The notes under the pieces were generated by a model. That model was not told where the DNA came from and did not search any database. It saw only the letters and a program-made list of their open reading frames with translations. A stretch of DNA of 64,000 nt from Dyella_A sp049445995 (GTDB taxonomy: Bacteria; Pseudomonadota; Gammaproteobacteria; Xanthomonadales; Rhodanobacteraceae): assembly GCF_049445995.1 (NCBI RefSeq), contig NZ_JBMSDZ010000005.1:124001-188000 (forward strand). Direction: 5' to 3'. Shown here piece by piece: positions 31,201 through 39,647 of this stretch (the stretch's first letter is position 1; each line of letters starts with the position of its first letter). The position numbers and the translations under genes are program-made.

Positions 31201-31627
31201 TGACTGGATCAGCCGCCAGAAGCGCGATGCCGAGAGCGGCGTCGATGGCGCTCAGGAAAAGCTGGCCGCCGCTGAGGCGCTAAAGAAGCGCCTGGAGTTG
31301 ATCCTGGCCGGTGAGGCGCCCTACGACATTTTCGTCCGCTGGAAGCCGATCGAGGAGCAACCCATCGGCTGGAACCCCGATCTCAACGACGGGGTCCGCT
31401 TGAACATCCGTCCCTTCCTTTCGGTGCCGGACGTAGGCAAGCGCGGCGCAGGTGTGCTGCGCGACAAACCGAAAAGCCTCCATTGGGAAAAGGACCGTGG
31501 CAGTGATGTGCCGTCCGCACCTTGGTACGAGCTTGGCCTGCAGTACGGCGGCAAGGTGGGCGACCGCATCAACGACCACCACTTGAGTTTGGCCGACAAG
31601 CGCAAGGCGCGGGAGAAGGCCAAATGA
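28271..31627 (+). CDS. pglX: BREX adenine-specific DNA methyltransferase PglX
   Basis: This 1118-residue protein marks host DNA by N6-adenine methylation and is needed for phage exclusion. SAM motif I DPCCGSGH is at 281-288. The catalytic motif IV is N480-V-P-Y483, a variation on the common NPPY. A C-terminal region of about 250 residues includes a putative target-recognition part. Bases from roughly 29,640 to 30,890 (residues 458-874) are visibly AT-richer than the flanks: 27 of 60 bases are G/C in 30,061-30,120 against 39 of 60 in 28,561-28,620. This suggests a swapped specificity segment. The stop overlaps the next start (ATGA). Confidence 0.93.
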   Translation: MMQALNKDLRGALEKTVKAARSVAEAAAHAAVDQLGVGHDKPEAFLSDAEKALRNRLRTHGKQLGDARDSKSTNPTYGKQEVQHLAQEVAYQQWHRMLFARFLADNNLLMYDGVAVTIEECDELAPDEGAKSGWELAGKLAARMLPQVFKPGSPVFELTFAPEHQSELERLLKDLPDAVFKASDSLGWVYQFWQTDNKDRINKSEVKIGADELPAVTQLFTEPYMVAFLLHNSLGAWWATRHPGKPCPVNLDYFRTLEDGTPAAGKFEGWPESLADFKMLDPCCGSGHFLVAAFLMLVPMRMAAEGLTTKEAVNRVLAENIHGLELDQRCVEIAVFAVALEAWRYPDASGKPLGVREIPPPKIACCGLKVAAKAQDWEALVPDEAPNAEYVRQELRQLHASFARAPLLGSLLDPSRSLKNDLATSSHETLTALLDRALATERQTGSTSDLHERWELALSAQGLLESARLLSAKYHLVATNVPYRSSNDLDPVLNEYFIKNYPEARTAIETVFLLRCLELCTDGGTSCLVLPQDWLFKTSYEEMRKGLLTEKVWGFIALLGPKAFQTPMWDFNVQMLIVSNPSKDGGEANIASNQICGIDVSSFRSSEEKSLRVQTQEVQCISQTEQLKNPDTRVSLQTLAAGTLLGKFAKSVQGIKSGDDGRVSRLFWELAKLKPNWTYYQSTVPSSEQFGGLEGVIFWGDDGQGLARRQGNRAWGIKGLAVSQMASLPSAIYLGEKFDSNMTAIVPINEDHFLPLLAYGLSGELSKEVRKIDASLKPTNGSFEKIPFDLKHWQSIASDQFRTGAPKPFSNNPTQWIFHGHPKSATDPLQVAVARLLGYQWPSEIDAKMELSDEARTWIARSKALTSHADKDGIVCIPPVGRESSASDRLLNLLADAYETEWSNDVLAQLLTSADHAGKSLETWLRDRFFIQHCALFGNRPFVWHIWDGLRDGFAALVNYHKLDYKALEALIYTYLGDWISRQKRDAESGVDGAQEKLAAAEALKKRLELILAGEAPYDIFVRWKPIEEQPIGWNPDLNDGVRLNIRPFLSVPDVGKRGAGVLRDKPKSLHWEKDRGSDVPSAPWYELGLQYGGKVGDRINDHHLSLADKRKAREKAK

Positions 31628-33456
31628 TCAAGTCGGTCAACAACTACCCGGTCTCGCAGCTCTTCGACATCGAAGCGGGCGTGGTCTATGCGATCCCGCG
31701 CTACCAGCGCGAATACACCTGGAAGATGGACCAATGGGAGTCGCTCTTCGATGACGTTGAAGAGAACGACCCCGGGTACTTCCTGGGTTCGATCATCTGC
31801 ATCAACCAGACCACCGACACCCTGGCGGTGCAGCGGCTGGAGGTGGTGGACGGCCAGCAGCGGCTGACGACGCTGTCGCTGCTGTTCGCGGCGCTGTACC
31901 AGTCGCTGAAGCGGCACGAGAAGGACCTGGATGACGATCAGCGCGTGGAGCTGATCAACCTCAAGCGCAAGCTCGTGCTGAAGAAGGGAGACGACCAGTT
32001 GCGCGTCATCCCGCAAATTCAGAACAACAATCAGAACGACTACCGCGCCGTCTTGTCCGACGTGGGCGTGATCAGCCCGTTCGATACGCCAGCCTACGCG
32101 GGCAACCGCAAGATCTTCCGCGCCTTCCGGTACTTCCAGGGTCGCATCGAAGAGATGGTGCAGGGCGAGAACGATCGCCTGGCGTCGATCATGGCCTTCC
32201 TCGACAAGGTGAGTCAGGCCTGCCTGGTGAAGATCGAGGTGGCCAGCCACGCCGACGCCTACACGCTGTTCGAGTCGCTCAATAACCGGGGCATGCCGCT
32301 CACGGCCATCGACCTGATCAAGAACAAGCTGCTGGCACGGCTGGAGACCACCGAGCCCGGCAAGGTGGACCACTACTTCGACGTCTGGAACAAGCTGCTG
32401 GGGTATCTGGGCGACGATTACAGCGTCCAGGAGCGATTCTTCCGGCACTACTACAACGCATTCAAAGACCCGCTGAACGTACCGTTCCGCAAGGACGAGG
32501 ACAAGAAGAAGGACCCCCTGGGCCCGGTGGCCACAAGGTCCAACCTGATCCAGATCTACGAGAAGCTGATCAACCAGGACGCCAAGCACCACCTGCAGGC
32601 CATCCGTTCCGCCGGCCAGCTGTATGCACTGATGCTGGCCCGGAACACCGACGAGGCCTGGGCTCCGCTGGACAAGCCGCTGAAGGACCTGGACCTCATT
32701 CAGGGCGCCCCGTCTTACCTGTTGATGCTGTACCTGCTGGTGCGTCGTGAGGCGCTGGGCATCGACGTGGCGCAGCTGGAAGACATCGCGCGGCTGCTGG
32801 TTTGCTTCTTCGTTCGACGCAACCTCACCGATACGCCGCCCACCCGTGACCTGACGCGCCTCTTCATGGCCACCATCGACAAGGTGGCAGAGCTGTCGGG
32901 TGCCGCCGTGGTGACGACGATTCGCGACGAGCTGCTGGCGGTGTCAGCCAGCGACGAGACTTTCCGCAGCAAGCTGGAAGGCGCCATCTACGAGGAGAAC
33001 GCCGGGGTCACCCGGTTTGTGCTGTGCGCCTTGGCCGAGCAGAGCATGACCAAGGAGACCTGGGTCGATCTGTGGAAGTACGAAGGCAAGCTCTTCGTGT
33101 GGACTATCGAGCACATCTTCCCGCAGGGCGACAACATCCCCGCGTCGTGGGTGACGATGATCGCGGGCGGAGACGAGAAGAAGGCCAAAGCCATTCAGGA
33201 AACGCATGTCCACAAGCTGGGCAACCTGACGATCTCCGGCTTCAACAGCGCGCTGGGTAACAAGAGCTTCCAAGAGAAGCGCGACCGCACCGACAGCAAG
33301 GGCCGTGAGGTGGGCTACAAGAACGGACTCAAGCTCAACGCCGAATTGGCAACGGCCGAGGCGTGGAGCGTGGCGCAGATCGACGCGCGGACCGCCACGC
33401 TGGTTGACCAAGTGATGAGCCTCTTCGCCATGACGGAGGGCCAGCCATGCGCGTGA
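31624..33456 (+). CDS. brxU: DUF262/DUF1524 GmrSD-type nuclease (BrxU-like)
   Basis: This 610-residue protein has an N-terminal DUF262 domain with IPRYQREYTW (24-33) and VVDGQQRLTTL (75-84), the ParB-like nucleotide-binding or hydrolysing motif. It also has a C-terminal DUF1524 His-Me finger nuclease with IEHIFPQ (catalytic H497) and then HKLGNLTISGFNSALGNKSF. Such single-chain GmrSD enzymes cut modified phage DNA, and BrxU in an Escherichia BREX island is one. It overlaps pglX by 4 nt and pglZ by 10 nt, so it is an integral operon member. In the Escherichia island the gene precedes pglX; here it follows it. Confidence 0.88.
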   Translation: MIKSVNNYPVSQLFDIEAGVVYAIPRYQREYTWKMDQWESLFDDVEENDPGYFLGSIICINQTTDTLAVQRLEVVDGQQRLTTLSLLFAALYQSLKRHEKDLDDDQRVELINLKRKLVLKKGDDQLRVIPQIQNNNQNDYRAVLSDVGVISPFDTPAYAGNRKIFRAFRYFQGRIEEMVQGENDRLASIMAFLDKVSQACLVKIEVASHADAYTLFESLNNRGMPLTAIDLIKNKLLARLETTEPGKVDHYFDVWNKLLGYLGDDYSVQERFFRHYYNAFKDPLNVPFRKDEDKKKDPLGPVATRSNLIQIYEKLINQDAKHHLQAIRSAGQLYALMLARNTDEAWAPLDKPLKDLDLIQGAPSYLLMLYLLVRREALGIDVAQLEDIARLLVCFFVRRNLTDTPPTRDLTRLFMATIDKVAELSGAAVVTTIRDELLAVSASDETFRSKLEGAIYEENAGVTRFVLCALAEQSMTKETWVDLWKYEGKLFVWTIEHIFPQGDNIPASWVTMIAGGDEKKAKAIQETHVHKLGNLTISGFNSALGNKSFQEKRDRTDSKGREVGYKNGLKLNAELATAEAWSVAQIDARTATLVDQVMSLFAMTEGQPCA

Positions 33457-35792
33457 TCGAACATCTGGTCAAGACTCTGCGCGACTCGGCGATCTTCAAC
33501 CCCGAGGTTCAAGTTGCGCCCTCGTGCATCCTGTGGCCCGACAAAGATCGCCAGTGGGAGGCTGTGATCCCGCGCCTGCAGAGCGAACTGGCCGAACTGC
33601 TGGTGCTGGGCGACTACACGCCCGAGAACCGCACGGGGCCGGCCATCTGGCTGCGCTGCGTGATTGCGGACAAGGCGCCCGATGTCACCCTGCCAGCCGA
33701 CCAGGTGCCGGTGTTCTACCTGCCTGGCGTGAGCCGCCAGGACCTGCGGGCGATCGAAGACTGCCCGGACCTCTTGAAGCCCTTGGCCGAGCTGCAGTAT
33801 CGGGGCGTCATCTGGTCGCAGGCGAACGCCAAGGACTGGACCATCATGGCCTTCCTGAAGTCCGACCAAGGTGGCATGGGTTTGGATGTGGCCCAGGACA
33901 ACGATGCCAAGAACGCCATGCAACTGGCGCTGTACCGGCTGCTGGATGAAGAGCTTGAACTGCTCAAGGGCAAGCGGCTGGACAAAGACTACTTCAACAC
34001 CTTGCTGACCGGCGGCGACCCGGTGCGCGACCTGCTGCAGTGGCTGGATCTGGGCGACGCGTTCCAGACGACGCGCGGTGCCAACGAATGGAGGGCGTTT
34101 GTAGAGGTATGCAAGTCACAGCTGGCGTTCAACCCCCAGGCCGATGGCGTACTGGCCGGTGCCAGCAAGTTGGCGACGCGCGAGGGACCCTGGCATTCAG
34201 TGTGGGAACGGTACAGCGAAGCACCGAAGCGTTACCCCAACATCCCGACCCGAATCCGCCAGTGCAAGCCGCCCGACCTGGGCATCTTCGACACGCCCGC
34301 AGAAAAGCTCAGCGGTTGGCCGCAATGGAACGAAGAGCAGGAGAAGTCGCTCCAGCATGAACTGCTGGGTTTGAGCCACCTGCCTGCGCACGAAGCCAGG
34401 AAGCGGTTGCTGGAACTGGAGAAGGCCCATGCGCTACGCCGTGAGCTGGTATGGGCCGAGTTGGGTGAATCGCCACTGGCGCTGGCCGCTAAGCACCTGG
34501 CAGTAGTTGCGGAGGTGACCAAGACAGCCTTGGCAGCCGGCTCGGTTGCGGACTTGCAGGCCGGGTATGCCACGCAGGGCTGGCGCGCCGACGATGCGGT
34601 GCTGTCAGCGCTGGCGTGTGTTGACAAGGCGGACGAAGTTGATGCGGTGACAGCCGCCATTCGCGCGATCTATCTGCCCTGGCTGGAGGAGTCTGCGCGC
34701 TACCTGCAAAAGCTGGTCGATGGATCGAGTTACCCCGGTGGAACGATCGCCAGCGCCAAGGCCTTCGCCGCCTCCAAGGGCGAGTGCGTGCTGTTCGTGG
34801 ATGGCCTGCGCTTTGACGCGGCTCGCCGTCTCTCGGCAGCCCTTGAGACACGCGGTTGCCAGGTAGCGGAAGCCATGAGCTGGACGGCGCTGCCCAGCGT
34901 GACCGCGACCGGCAAGGCGGCTGCTTCGCCAGTGCGGACCAAGATCAGCGGCACCGACGACTGCGATGACTTCGAACCTTGCGTCGCTGCCACCGGCCAG
35001 TCCCTCAAGGGCGGCTACCACTTGAAGAAGCTGCTGAACGACAACCACTGGAAGGTGCTGGACCGTACCGAGAACGGTGACGGCCAGGGCAACGCGTGGT
35101 GCGAATTCGGCGATATCGATAGCGAGGGGCATGCGCGCGGCTGGAAGCTGGCCAAGCACATCGACCCGCTTCTTGCTGAGATTGCAGAACGCATCGGCGC
35201 CTTGTTGGCTGCCGGTTGGAACAGCGTTAGGGTGGTGACCGACCACGGCTGGCTCCTCATGCCGGGCAAGTTACCCACGATTCAAATGTCCAAGGACCTC
35301 ACCGACAACAAATGGGGGCGCTGCGCCTCGATCAAGCCCGGCGCTTCCACCGGTGAGCGCTTGTACCCCTGGTTCTGGAACCCCCATCAGCAGTTCGCAC
35401 TGGCCGACGGCGTGAGCTGCTATGGCAAATCCGTGGACTACAACCACGGCGGGTTGAGCCTGCAAGAGTGCCTGACCTTGGATCTGGTGGTGACTCGGAG
35501 CGGGAGCGCTTCGGCCAAGCAGGTGGCCGAGGTCACCGACATCGCCTGGAAGGGTTTGCGCTGCACGGTGGCCGTGGACGGCCAGTACGCGAATCTGTCC
35601 CTGGACATTCGCACCCAGGCGGGCGACCCGGCTTCCAGCGTGGTCGTGAGCGTGAAGCCGCTCAAGGACAACGGCACCGCATCGGTGGTTGTTGAAAACG
35701 AAGAACTGCAAGGCCGTGCGGCGTTTCTGGTCCTGCTCAGTGCGACCGGCGAGCTGGTGGCCGAAGCAAACACCGTGATCGGCGGAGGATGA
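33447..35792 (+). CDS. pglZ: BREX phosphatase PglZ (type B)
   Basis: This 781-residue alkaline-phosphatase-fold protein is a hallmark of BREX. The metal or nucleophile region includes VDGLRFD with D452 and D457, and the distal metal motif is TDHGW with D599 and H600. The N-terminus (VAPSCILWPDKDRQWEAVIP) is of the type B variety found with BREX type 1. A PglZ-linked nuclease or phosphodiesterase activity has been reported for homologues. The ATG at 33,447 lies within the end of the brxU-like gene, with GGAGGG at 33,435-33,440 upstream. brxL starts 3 bp after its stop. Confidence 0.93.
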   Translation: MRVIEHLVKTLRDSAIFNPEVQVAPSCILWPDKDRQWEAVIPRLQSELAELLVLGDYTPENRTGPAIWLRCVIADKAPDVTLPADQVPVFYLPGVSRQDLRAIEDCPDLLKPLAELQYRGVIWSQANAKDWTIMAFLKSDQGGMGLDVAQDNDAKNAMQLALYRLLDEELELLKGKRLDKDYFNTLLTGGDPVRDLLQWLDLGDAFQTTRGANEWRAFVEVCKSQLAFNPQADGVLAGASKLATREGPWHSVWERYSEAPKRYPNIPTRIRQCKPPDLGIFDTPAEKLSGWPQWNEEQEKSLQHELLGLSHLPAHEARKRLLELEKAHALRRELVWAELGESPLALAAKHLAVVAEVTKTALAAGSVADLQAGYATQGWRADDAVLSALACVDKADEVDAVTAAIRAIYLPWLEESARYLQKLVDGSSYPGGTIASAKAFAASKGECVLFVDGLRFDAARRLSAALETRGCQVAEAMSWTALPSVTATGKAAASPVRTKISGTDDCDDFEPCVAATGQSLKGGYHLKKLLNDNHWKVLDRTENGDGQGNAWCEFGDIDSEGHARGWKLAKHIDPLLAEIAERIGALLAAGWNSVRVVTDHGWLLMPGKLPTIQMSKDLTDNKWGRCASIKPGASTGERLYPWFWNPHQQFALADGVSCYGKSVDYNHGGLSLQECLTLDLVVTRSGSASAKQVAEVTDIAWKGLRCTVAVDGQYANLSLDIRTQAGDPASSVVVSVKPLKDNGTASVVVENEELQGRAAFLVLLSATGELVAEANTVIGGG

Positions 35793-35795
35793 CGC

Positions 35796-37844
35796 ATGAT
35801 TGAACTGGATCAGATAGACAAGAAAGCCGCCTCGGTACTGGACGGTTACCTGGTCCGGAAAGACTTGGTCCGCACCTTCAGTCGCCAGTTTCCGGTCCCC
35901 ACCTACGTTGTCGAGTTCATGCTCGGGCGCTATTGCGCCAGCACCGATCAAGAGGAGATCGACGAGGGACTCGAGATCGTGCAGCGCCAGCTCAAGTCCC
36001 GCACGGTGCGCGCCGGCGAGGAGGAGCTTTTCAAGGCCAAGGCGCTGGAAACCGGCGAGGTGAAGATCATCGACCTGGTGACGGCGCGAGTGGACAACAA
36101 GGGCGAGTACGTCGCCAGCCTGCCAAGCCTTCGGTTGACGGATGTGCGGATCAGCAGCGAGCTGGTCAACCAGCACGAACGCATGTTGACCGGTGGCTTC
36201 TATGCCGAACTGGGCGTGACGTTCGATGTGGCCATCGCCCAGGAGGCCAAAGGGCGTCCGTTTGGGATCACGTCGCTGCGGGAGATTCAGCTGTCCAAGC
36301 GCGACGTGTTGGACACCCTGACCAAGGCCCGTCAGGCGTTCACCACCGAGGAATGGAAGTGCTTTTTGCTCCGATCCATCGGCATTGAGTCAGGCGGGCT
36401 GAGCGACCGCCAGCGAAACGCCCTGCTCCTGCGCATGGTGCCCTTCGTGGAGCGCAACTACAACCTGGTGGAGCTTGGGCCGCGCGGCACCGGCAAGAGC
36501 CATCTGTTTCAGCAGGTTTCGCCCTATGCCCACCTGATTTCAGGCGGCAAGGCGACTGTGGCCAAGATGTTCGTGGAGAACACACCCAGGGGCCGTCGAG
36601 GCTTGGTGTGCCAGTACGACGTGGTCTGCTTCGATGAGGTGTCAGGCATCTCCTTCGACCAGAAGGACGGCGTGAACATCATGAAGGGCTACATGGAGTC
36701 CGGCGAGTTCAGCCGTGGCAAGGAGAGCATTCGGGCGGACGGCAGCATCGTCCTGGTCGGCAACTTCGACGTCGATGTGGAACACCAGCAGCGTGTGGGG
36801 CACCTGTTTGGCCCCATGCCGCCAGAGATGCGCGACGACACCGCTTTCATGGACCGCATCCACGCGTTTCTGCCGGGTTGGGACGTGCCCAAGATCAACA
36901 AGGACTTAGTCACCAACCATTTTGGCCTGGTCAGCGACTTCCTGTCCGAGTGCTGGAGCCAGCTTCGGAACCAGAGCCGGGTGAGCGAGTTGCAGAACCG
37001 TGTCTTCTTTGGCGGCGCCCTGTCTGGCCGCGACACGAATGCGGTCAATAAGACGGTCAGCGGCTTGCTCAAGCTGTTGTACCCGAGCTCGGATACTCCG
37101 GTTCCGGACGAAGACCTGGAATGGGCCGTTCGCATCGCCATGGAGGTTCGGCGCCGAGTCAAAGAGCAGCAGAAGCGTGTGGGCGCTGCCGAGTTTCGGA
37201 ATACGCACTTCAGCTACATCATGGGCACCGACGGTGTGGAGAAGTTTGTGTCGACGCCTGAGCTGCAAAGCGACAACAGCATTGGCGGCGACCCGCTGGA
37301 GCCAGGTCAGGTGTGGACCATCAGCCCGGGTGGCGGCGAAGAAAACTCGGGCCTCTACCGCATCGAGGTCAATGAAGGCCCAGGCTCCGGTGTGAAGGTA
37401 CTCAACAAGCCAATTCCACCCGCATTCCGCGAGAGCATCGGCTTCGCCGAGCAGAACCTATACGCCAGGTCCATGCAATTGGTGGGTGACAAAGACCCTC
37501 GGCAGCATGAGTTCACGGTACAGCTTCGGGCGTTTGACGCGGCGAAGTCAGGTGCCAAGCTTGGTGTGGCCTCTTTGGTCGCCCTATGCACGTCTCTGTT
37601 GAAGCGAAGCGTGCGTGGTGGCTTGATCATCGTCGGCGAGATCAACCTCGGGGGTTCGATCGAACCTGTCCACAACGCGGTCACGATTGCCGAGATCGCC
37701 GTTGAGAAAGGTGCGACGTCGCTGCTGATGCCGGTGGCGTGTCGGCGCCAGTTGGTTGACTTGTCCGACGACATGGCGACCAAGATCGACATCCAGTTCT
37801 ACTCCGACGCCCGCGATGCGTTGTTGAAGGCCATGGCCGAATGA
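35796..37844 (+). CDS. brxL: BREX protein BrxL (Lon-like AAA+ ATPase)
   Basis: This 682-residue protein has an N-terminal region (about 1-190), an AAA+ domain with Walker A GPRGTGKS at 228-235 and Walker-B-like VVCFDEVSG, and a C-terminal Lon-protease-like fold (LGVASLVALCTSLLK, then GGLIIVGEINLGGSIEPVHN). The Lon Ser-Lys signature PKDGxSAG is not present, in line with BrxL acting as a DNA-binding motor rather than a protease in studied cases. It ends the canonical BREX gene set, and the next gene starts 18 bp downstream. Confidence 0.93.
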   Translation: MIELDQIDKKAASVLDGYLVRKDLVRTFSRQFPVPTYVVEFMLGRYCASTDQEEIDEGLEIVQRQLKSRTVRAGEEELFKAKALETGEVKIIDLVTARVDNKGEYVASLPSLRLTDVRISSELVNQHERMLTGGFYAELGVTFDVAIAQEAKGRPFGITSLREIQLSKRDVLDTLTKARQAFTTEEWKCFLLRSIGIESGGLSDRQRNALLLRMVPFVERNYNLVELGPRGTGKSHLFQQVSPYAHLISGGKATVAKMFVENTPRGRRGLVCQYDVVCFDEVSGISFDQKDGVNIMKGYMESGEFSRGKESIRADGSIVLVGNFDVDVEHQQRVGHLFGPMPPEMRDDTAFMDRIHAFLPGWDVPKINKDLVTNHFGLVSDFLSECWSQLRNQSRVSELQNRVFFGGALSGRDTNAVNKTVSGLLKLLYPSSDTPVPDEDLEWAVRIAMEVRRRVKEQQKRVGAAEFRNTHFSYIMGTDGVEKFVSTPELQSDNSIGGDPLEPGQVWTISPGGGEENSGLYRIEVNEGPGSGVKVLNKPIPPAFRESIGFAEQNLYARSMQLVGDKDPRQHEFTVQLRAFDAAKSGAKLGVASLVALCTSLLKRSVRGGLIIVGEINLGGSIEPVHNAVTIAEIAVEKGATSLLMPVACRRQLVDLSDDMATKIDIQFYSDARDALLKAMAE

Positions 37845-37862
37845 CCCAAGAGGAAAAACACC

Positions 37863-38804
37863 ATGGCACTTAACCTTGGCAAGGCGGTTATCGACTTCCT
37901 GACCGCACACCCTGAAGAGAAATTCTCCGCCCGACAGATTGCCGAGTGGCTCGTTGCGACCTTCCCCGAAGAGTGCAACGCCAAGAAGGCTAGCAGCCAG
38001 GCTCTGGAAACGGATGCCGACCTGCTGCAGCAGTTGGTGGCGGAGATTGGGTCTCAGCGCCCGCGCCTGCAGAAGAAGCACCCCAACCTCAAAACGACCG
38101 AGGGTCGCCCACGCAAGTACTACGTCTCGGAGAAATCGGATAGCGCTGAGGTCGCAGCAGCGGAAAACGTTGGTGTCGCGGCTCCGGTCGGCAAAGAGGA
38201 GGCAAAGATCGGGGAACACGGCCTGTACCCCTTGCTGGCAAGCTACCTCTGGGCAGAGTTCGAGGTGTACTCAAAGCGCATCGATGAGAAGCGCTCGTCC
38301 AACAAGCGCGGGCCCAACGGCAACCGCTGGCTCTATCCGGATCTGGTCGGCATGGAAGACTTGGGTGCAGACTGGCACCAAGAGGTCAAGGACTGCGTCA
38401 ATCAGTATTCCGACAAGCGCACCAAGCTGTGGTCGTTCGAGGTCAAGCTGCTGATCAACCGATCCAACGTCCGAGAGTGCTTCTTCCAGTCCGTCTCGAA
38501 CTCATCGTGGGCCAACTTCGGCTACCTGGTGGCCGCCGAGATCGAGGGCCAGGACACATTGAAAGAGCTGCGAATGCTGTTCGCAGCCCACGGCATTGGC
38601 CTGATCAAACTGGATGTCGACAACCCGTCTGAAAGTCAGGTTTTGATTCCAGCCAGGGAGCGCGGCGAGATCGACTGGGACACCGCCAACAGGCTGGCGA
38701 CTGAGAACAAGGACTTCCTGGAATACGTGAAGCTGGTGAAGCAGTTCTATCAGACCGGCGAAGCACGTTTGGCCGACTGGGATGTGCCAAAAGAGGCCGA
38801 GTAG
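37863..38804 (+). CDS. HTH plus PD-(D/E)xK nuclease-like protein (HrgA/COG2958-like)
   Basis: This 313-residue protein has an N-terminal winged helix (about 8-35: VIDFLTAHPEEKFSARQIAE), a linker, and a C-terminal domain resembling restriction-endonuclease-fold proteins: LYPDLVG (P159-D160) and LWSFEVKLL (E193-x-K195), followed by RECFFQSVSNSSWAN. The spacing PD...ExK fits a PD-(D/E)xK nuclease. Proteins of the HrgA group with this layout are often found next to restriction systems. AAGAGG at 37,848-37,853 is a good ribosome site and the gap to brxL is 18 bp, so it is the last cistron of the BREX operon. Its biochemical role is unknown. Confidence 0.75.
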   Translation: MALNLGKAVIDFLTAHPEEKFSARQIAEWLVATFPEECNAKKASSQALETDADLLQQLVAEIGSQRPRLQKKHPNLKTTEGRPRKYYVSEKSDSAEVAAAENVGVAAPVGKEEAKIGEHGLYPLLASYLWAEFEVYSKRIDEKRSSNKRGPNGNRWLYPDLVGMEDLGADWHQEVKDCVNQYSDKRTKLWSFEVKLLINRSNVRECFFQSVSNSSWANFGYLVAAEIEGQDTLKELRMLFAAHGIGLIKLDVDNPSESQVLIPARERGEIDWDTANRLATENKDFLEYVKLVKQFYQTGEARLADWDVPKEAE

Positions 38805-38812
38805 CCGCCAGG

Positions 38813-39103
38813 CTATTCGAGGGACGCGGTCACAGCGAGTTGTTGTTCGGCTCTGCTGAACTGGCCTTTCCAGACGTCTCGGCCGTCAATGCGCAGACGC
38901 TGAAGCGTCAACTGAAAGCCTTCACAGTTGCGCTCTGTCGCCGTCGCGAAGTCGCTGGTGTCGAATCTGGCTTCGCGAGCCAGGGTCGTCGCGGTGGACT
39001 TCATGGCGTACTCGAACAGATCGAGCAGGTTGGATTGTTCCTTCTCGTCGATGCCATGAGAAGCGATGTCCTCAATCACGGCCTTTTTGAATCTGTTGGT
39101 CAT
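38813..39103 (-). CDS. Small hypothetical protein between BREX and the prophage
   Basis: This 96-residue, largely helical, charged protein (MTNRFKKAVIEDIASHGIDE) is not recognised. GGAG about 8 nt upstream favours the ATG at 39,101-39,103 over one two codons earlier. It converges with the HrgA-like gene, with stops 8 bp apart and a small hairpin TAGCC-GCCA-GGCTA over both ends. It could be the last gene of the prophage or of the defence island. The 76 bp before the lysozyme gene hold no gene. Confidence 0.55.
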   Translation of the reverse strand: MTNRFKKAVIEDIASHGIDEKEQSNLLDLFEYAMKSTATTLAREARFDTSDFATATERNCEGFQLTLQRLRIDGRDVWKGQFSRAEQQLAVTASLE

Positions 39104-39179
39104 TGGCATTTCTCCGTTGAGGGAATGACATGAACGCGCTGTGCGGCGGTAAAGCCAAGCTCTTCTGCGCGCATTCGGC

Positions 39180-39647
39180 TCAAGCGTTGCGAAGTAGCAA
39201 GGCGACTTCAGCCTCTCGTCGCGTTACCAGCCCGGGGAGCACTTTTCCGCCGCCATAAATCCATCGCCGCAGTTCCTGCCCTGCAGCGATCCAGTCCCGC
39301 TGATTGATCCGTCTCCTCAGGGTCGATGTCTGAAGCCGCCCTGCGCCGAGGTTGAAGGTGAAGTCGACGACGGCAGCGAGTCGCTCCTCTGGCTCGGTGG
39401 CCAGCACCGGGCAGTAGCGAAGCGTGGCGGTGAGTGCCGTGCGCAGGTCCTGGCGCAGGTATGCCTCGCCCTCTTCCTCGTTGATCGGTGGATGGTCTGG
39501 CTTGCACAAACGCCCGTAGCCGATCGTCCAGTAGCCGGCTGGGCAGATGTAGGGATGCGCCCGGCGCATAGGATCTGACCTCGGAATTCGATGGAATCCC
39601 TCGAAGCGCTTCGCCAGAGCGATGGCTGCCTGGGGAATCTGGCTCAT
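39180..39647 (-). CDS. Phage lysozyme (GH24 endolysin)
   Basis: This 155-residue muramidase releases phage by cutting peptidoglycan. The catalytic Glu is E16 (AKRFEGF). The TIGYGR motif is at 41-46, with T41 as the active-site Thr. The position usually Asp is Cys35 (PYICPAGYWTIGYGR), a known E-C-T variant. The Glu-to-Cys gap is 19 residues rather than about 9, because of an insert (IPRSDPMRRAH). No signal-anchor is present. The ATG overlaps the stop of the holin gene, so lysis genes are coupled. Confidence 0.9.
   Translation of the reverse strand: MSQIPQAAIALAKRFEGFHRIPRSDPMRRAHPYICPAGYWTIGYGRLCKPDHPPINEEEGEAYLRQDLRTALTATLRYCPVLATEPEERLAAVVDFTFNLGAGRLQTSTLRRRINQRDWIAAGQELRRWIYGGGKVLPGLVTRREAEVALLLRNA

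Noticed and set aside
34605..36176. Antisense frames over pglZ and brxL
   Set aside because: Shadow frames of two well-supported BREX genes.
22529..38804. A restriction-modification system of the ordinary type II or III kind
   Set aside because: The full set brxA, brxB, brxC, pglX, pglZ and brxL in order identifies BREX; no separate Res or type II endonuclease is present.
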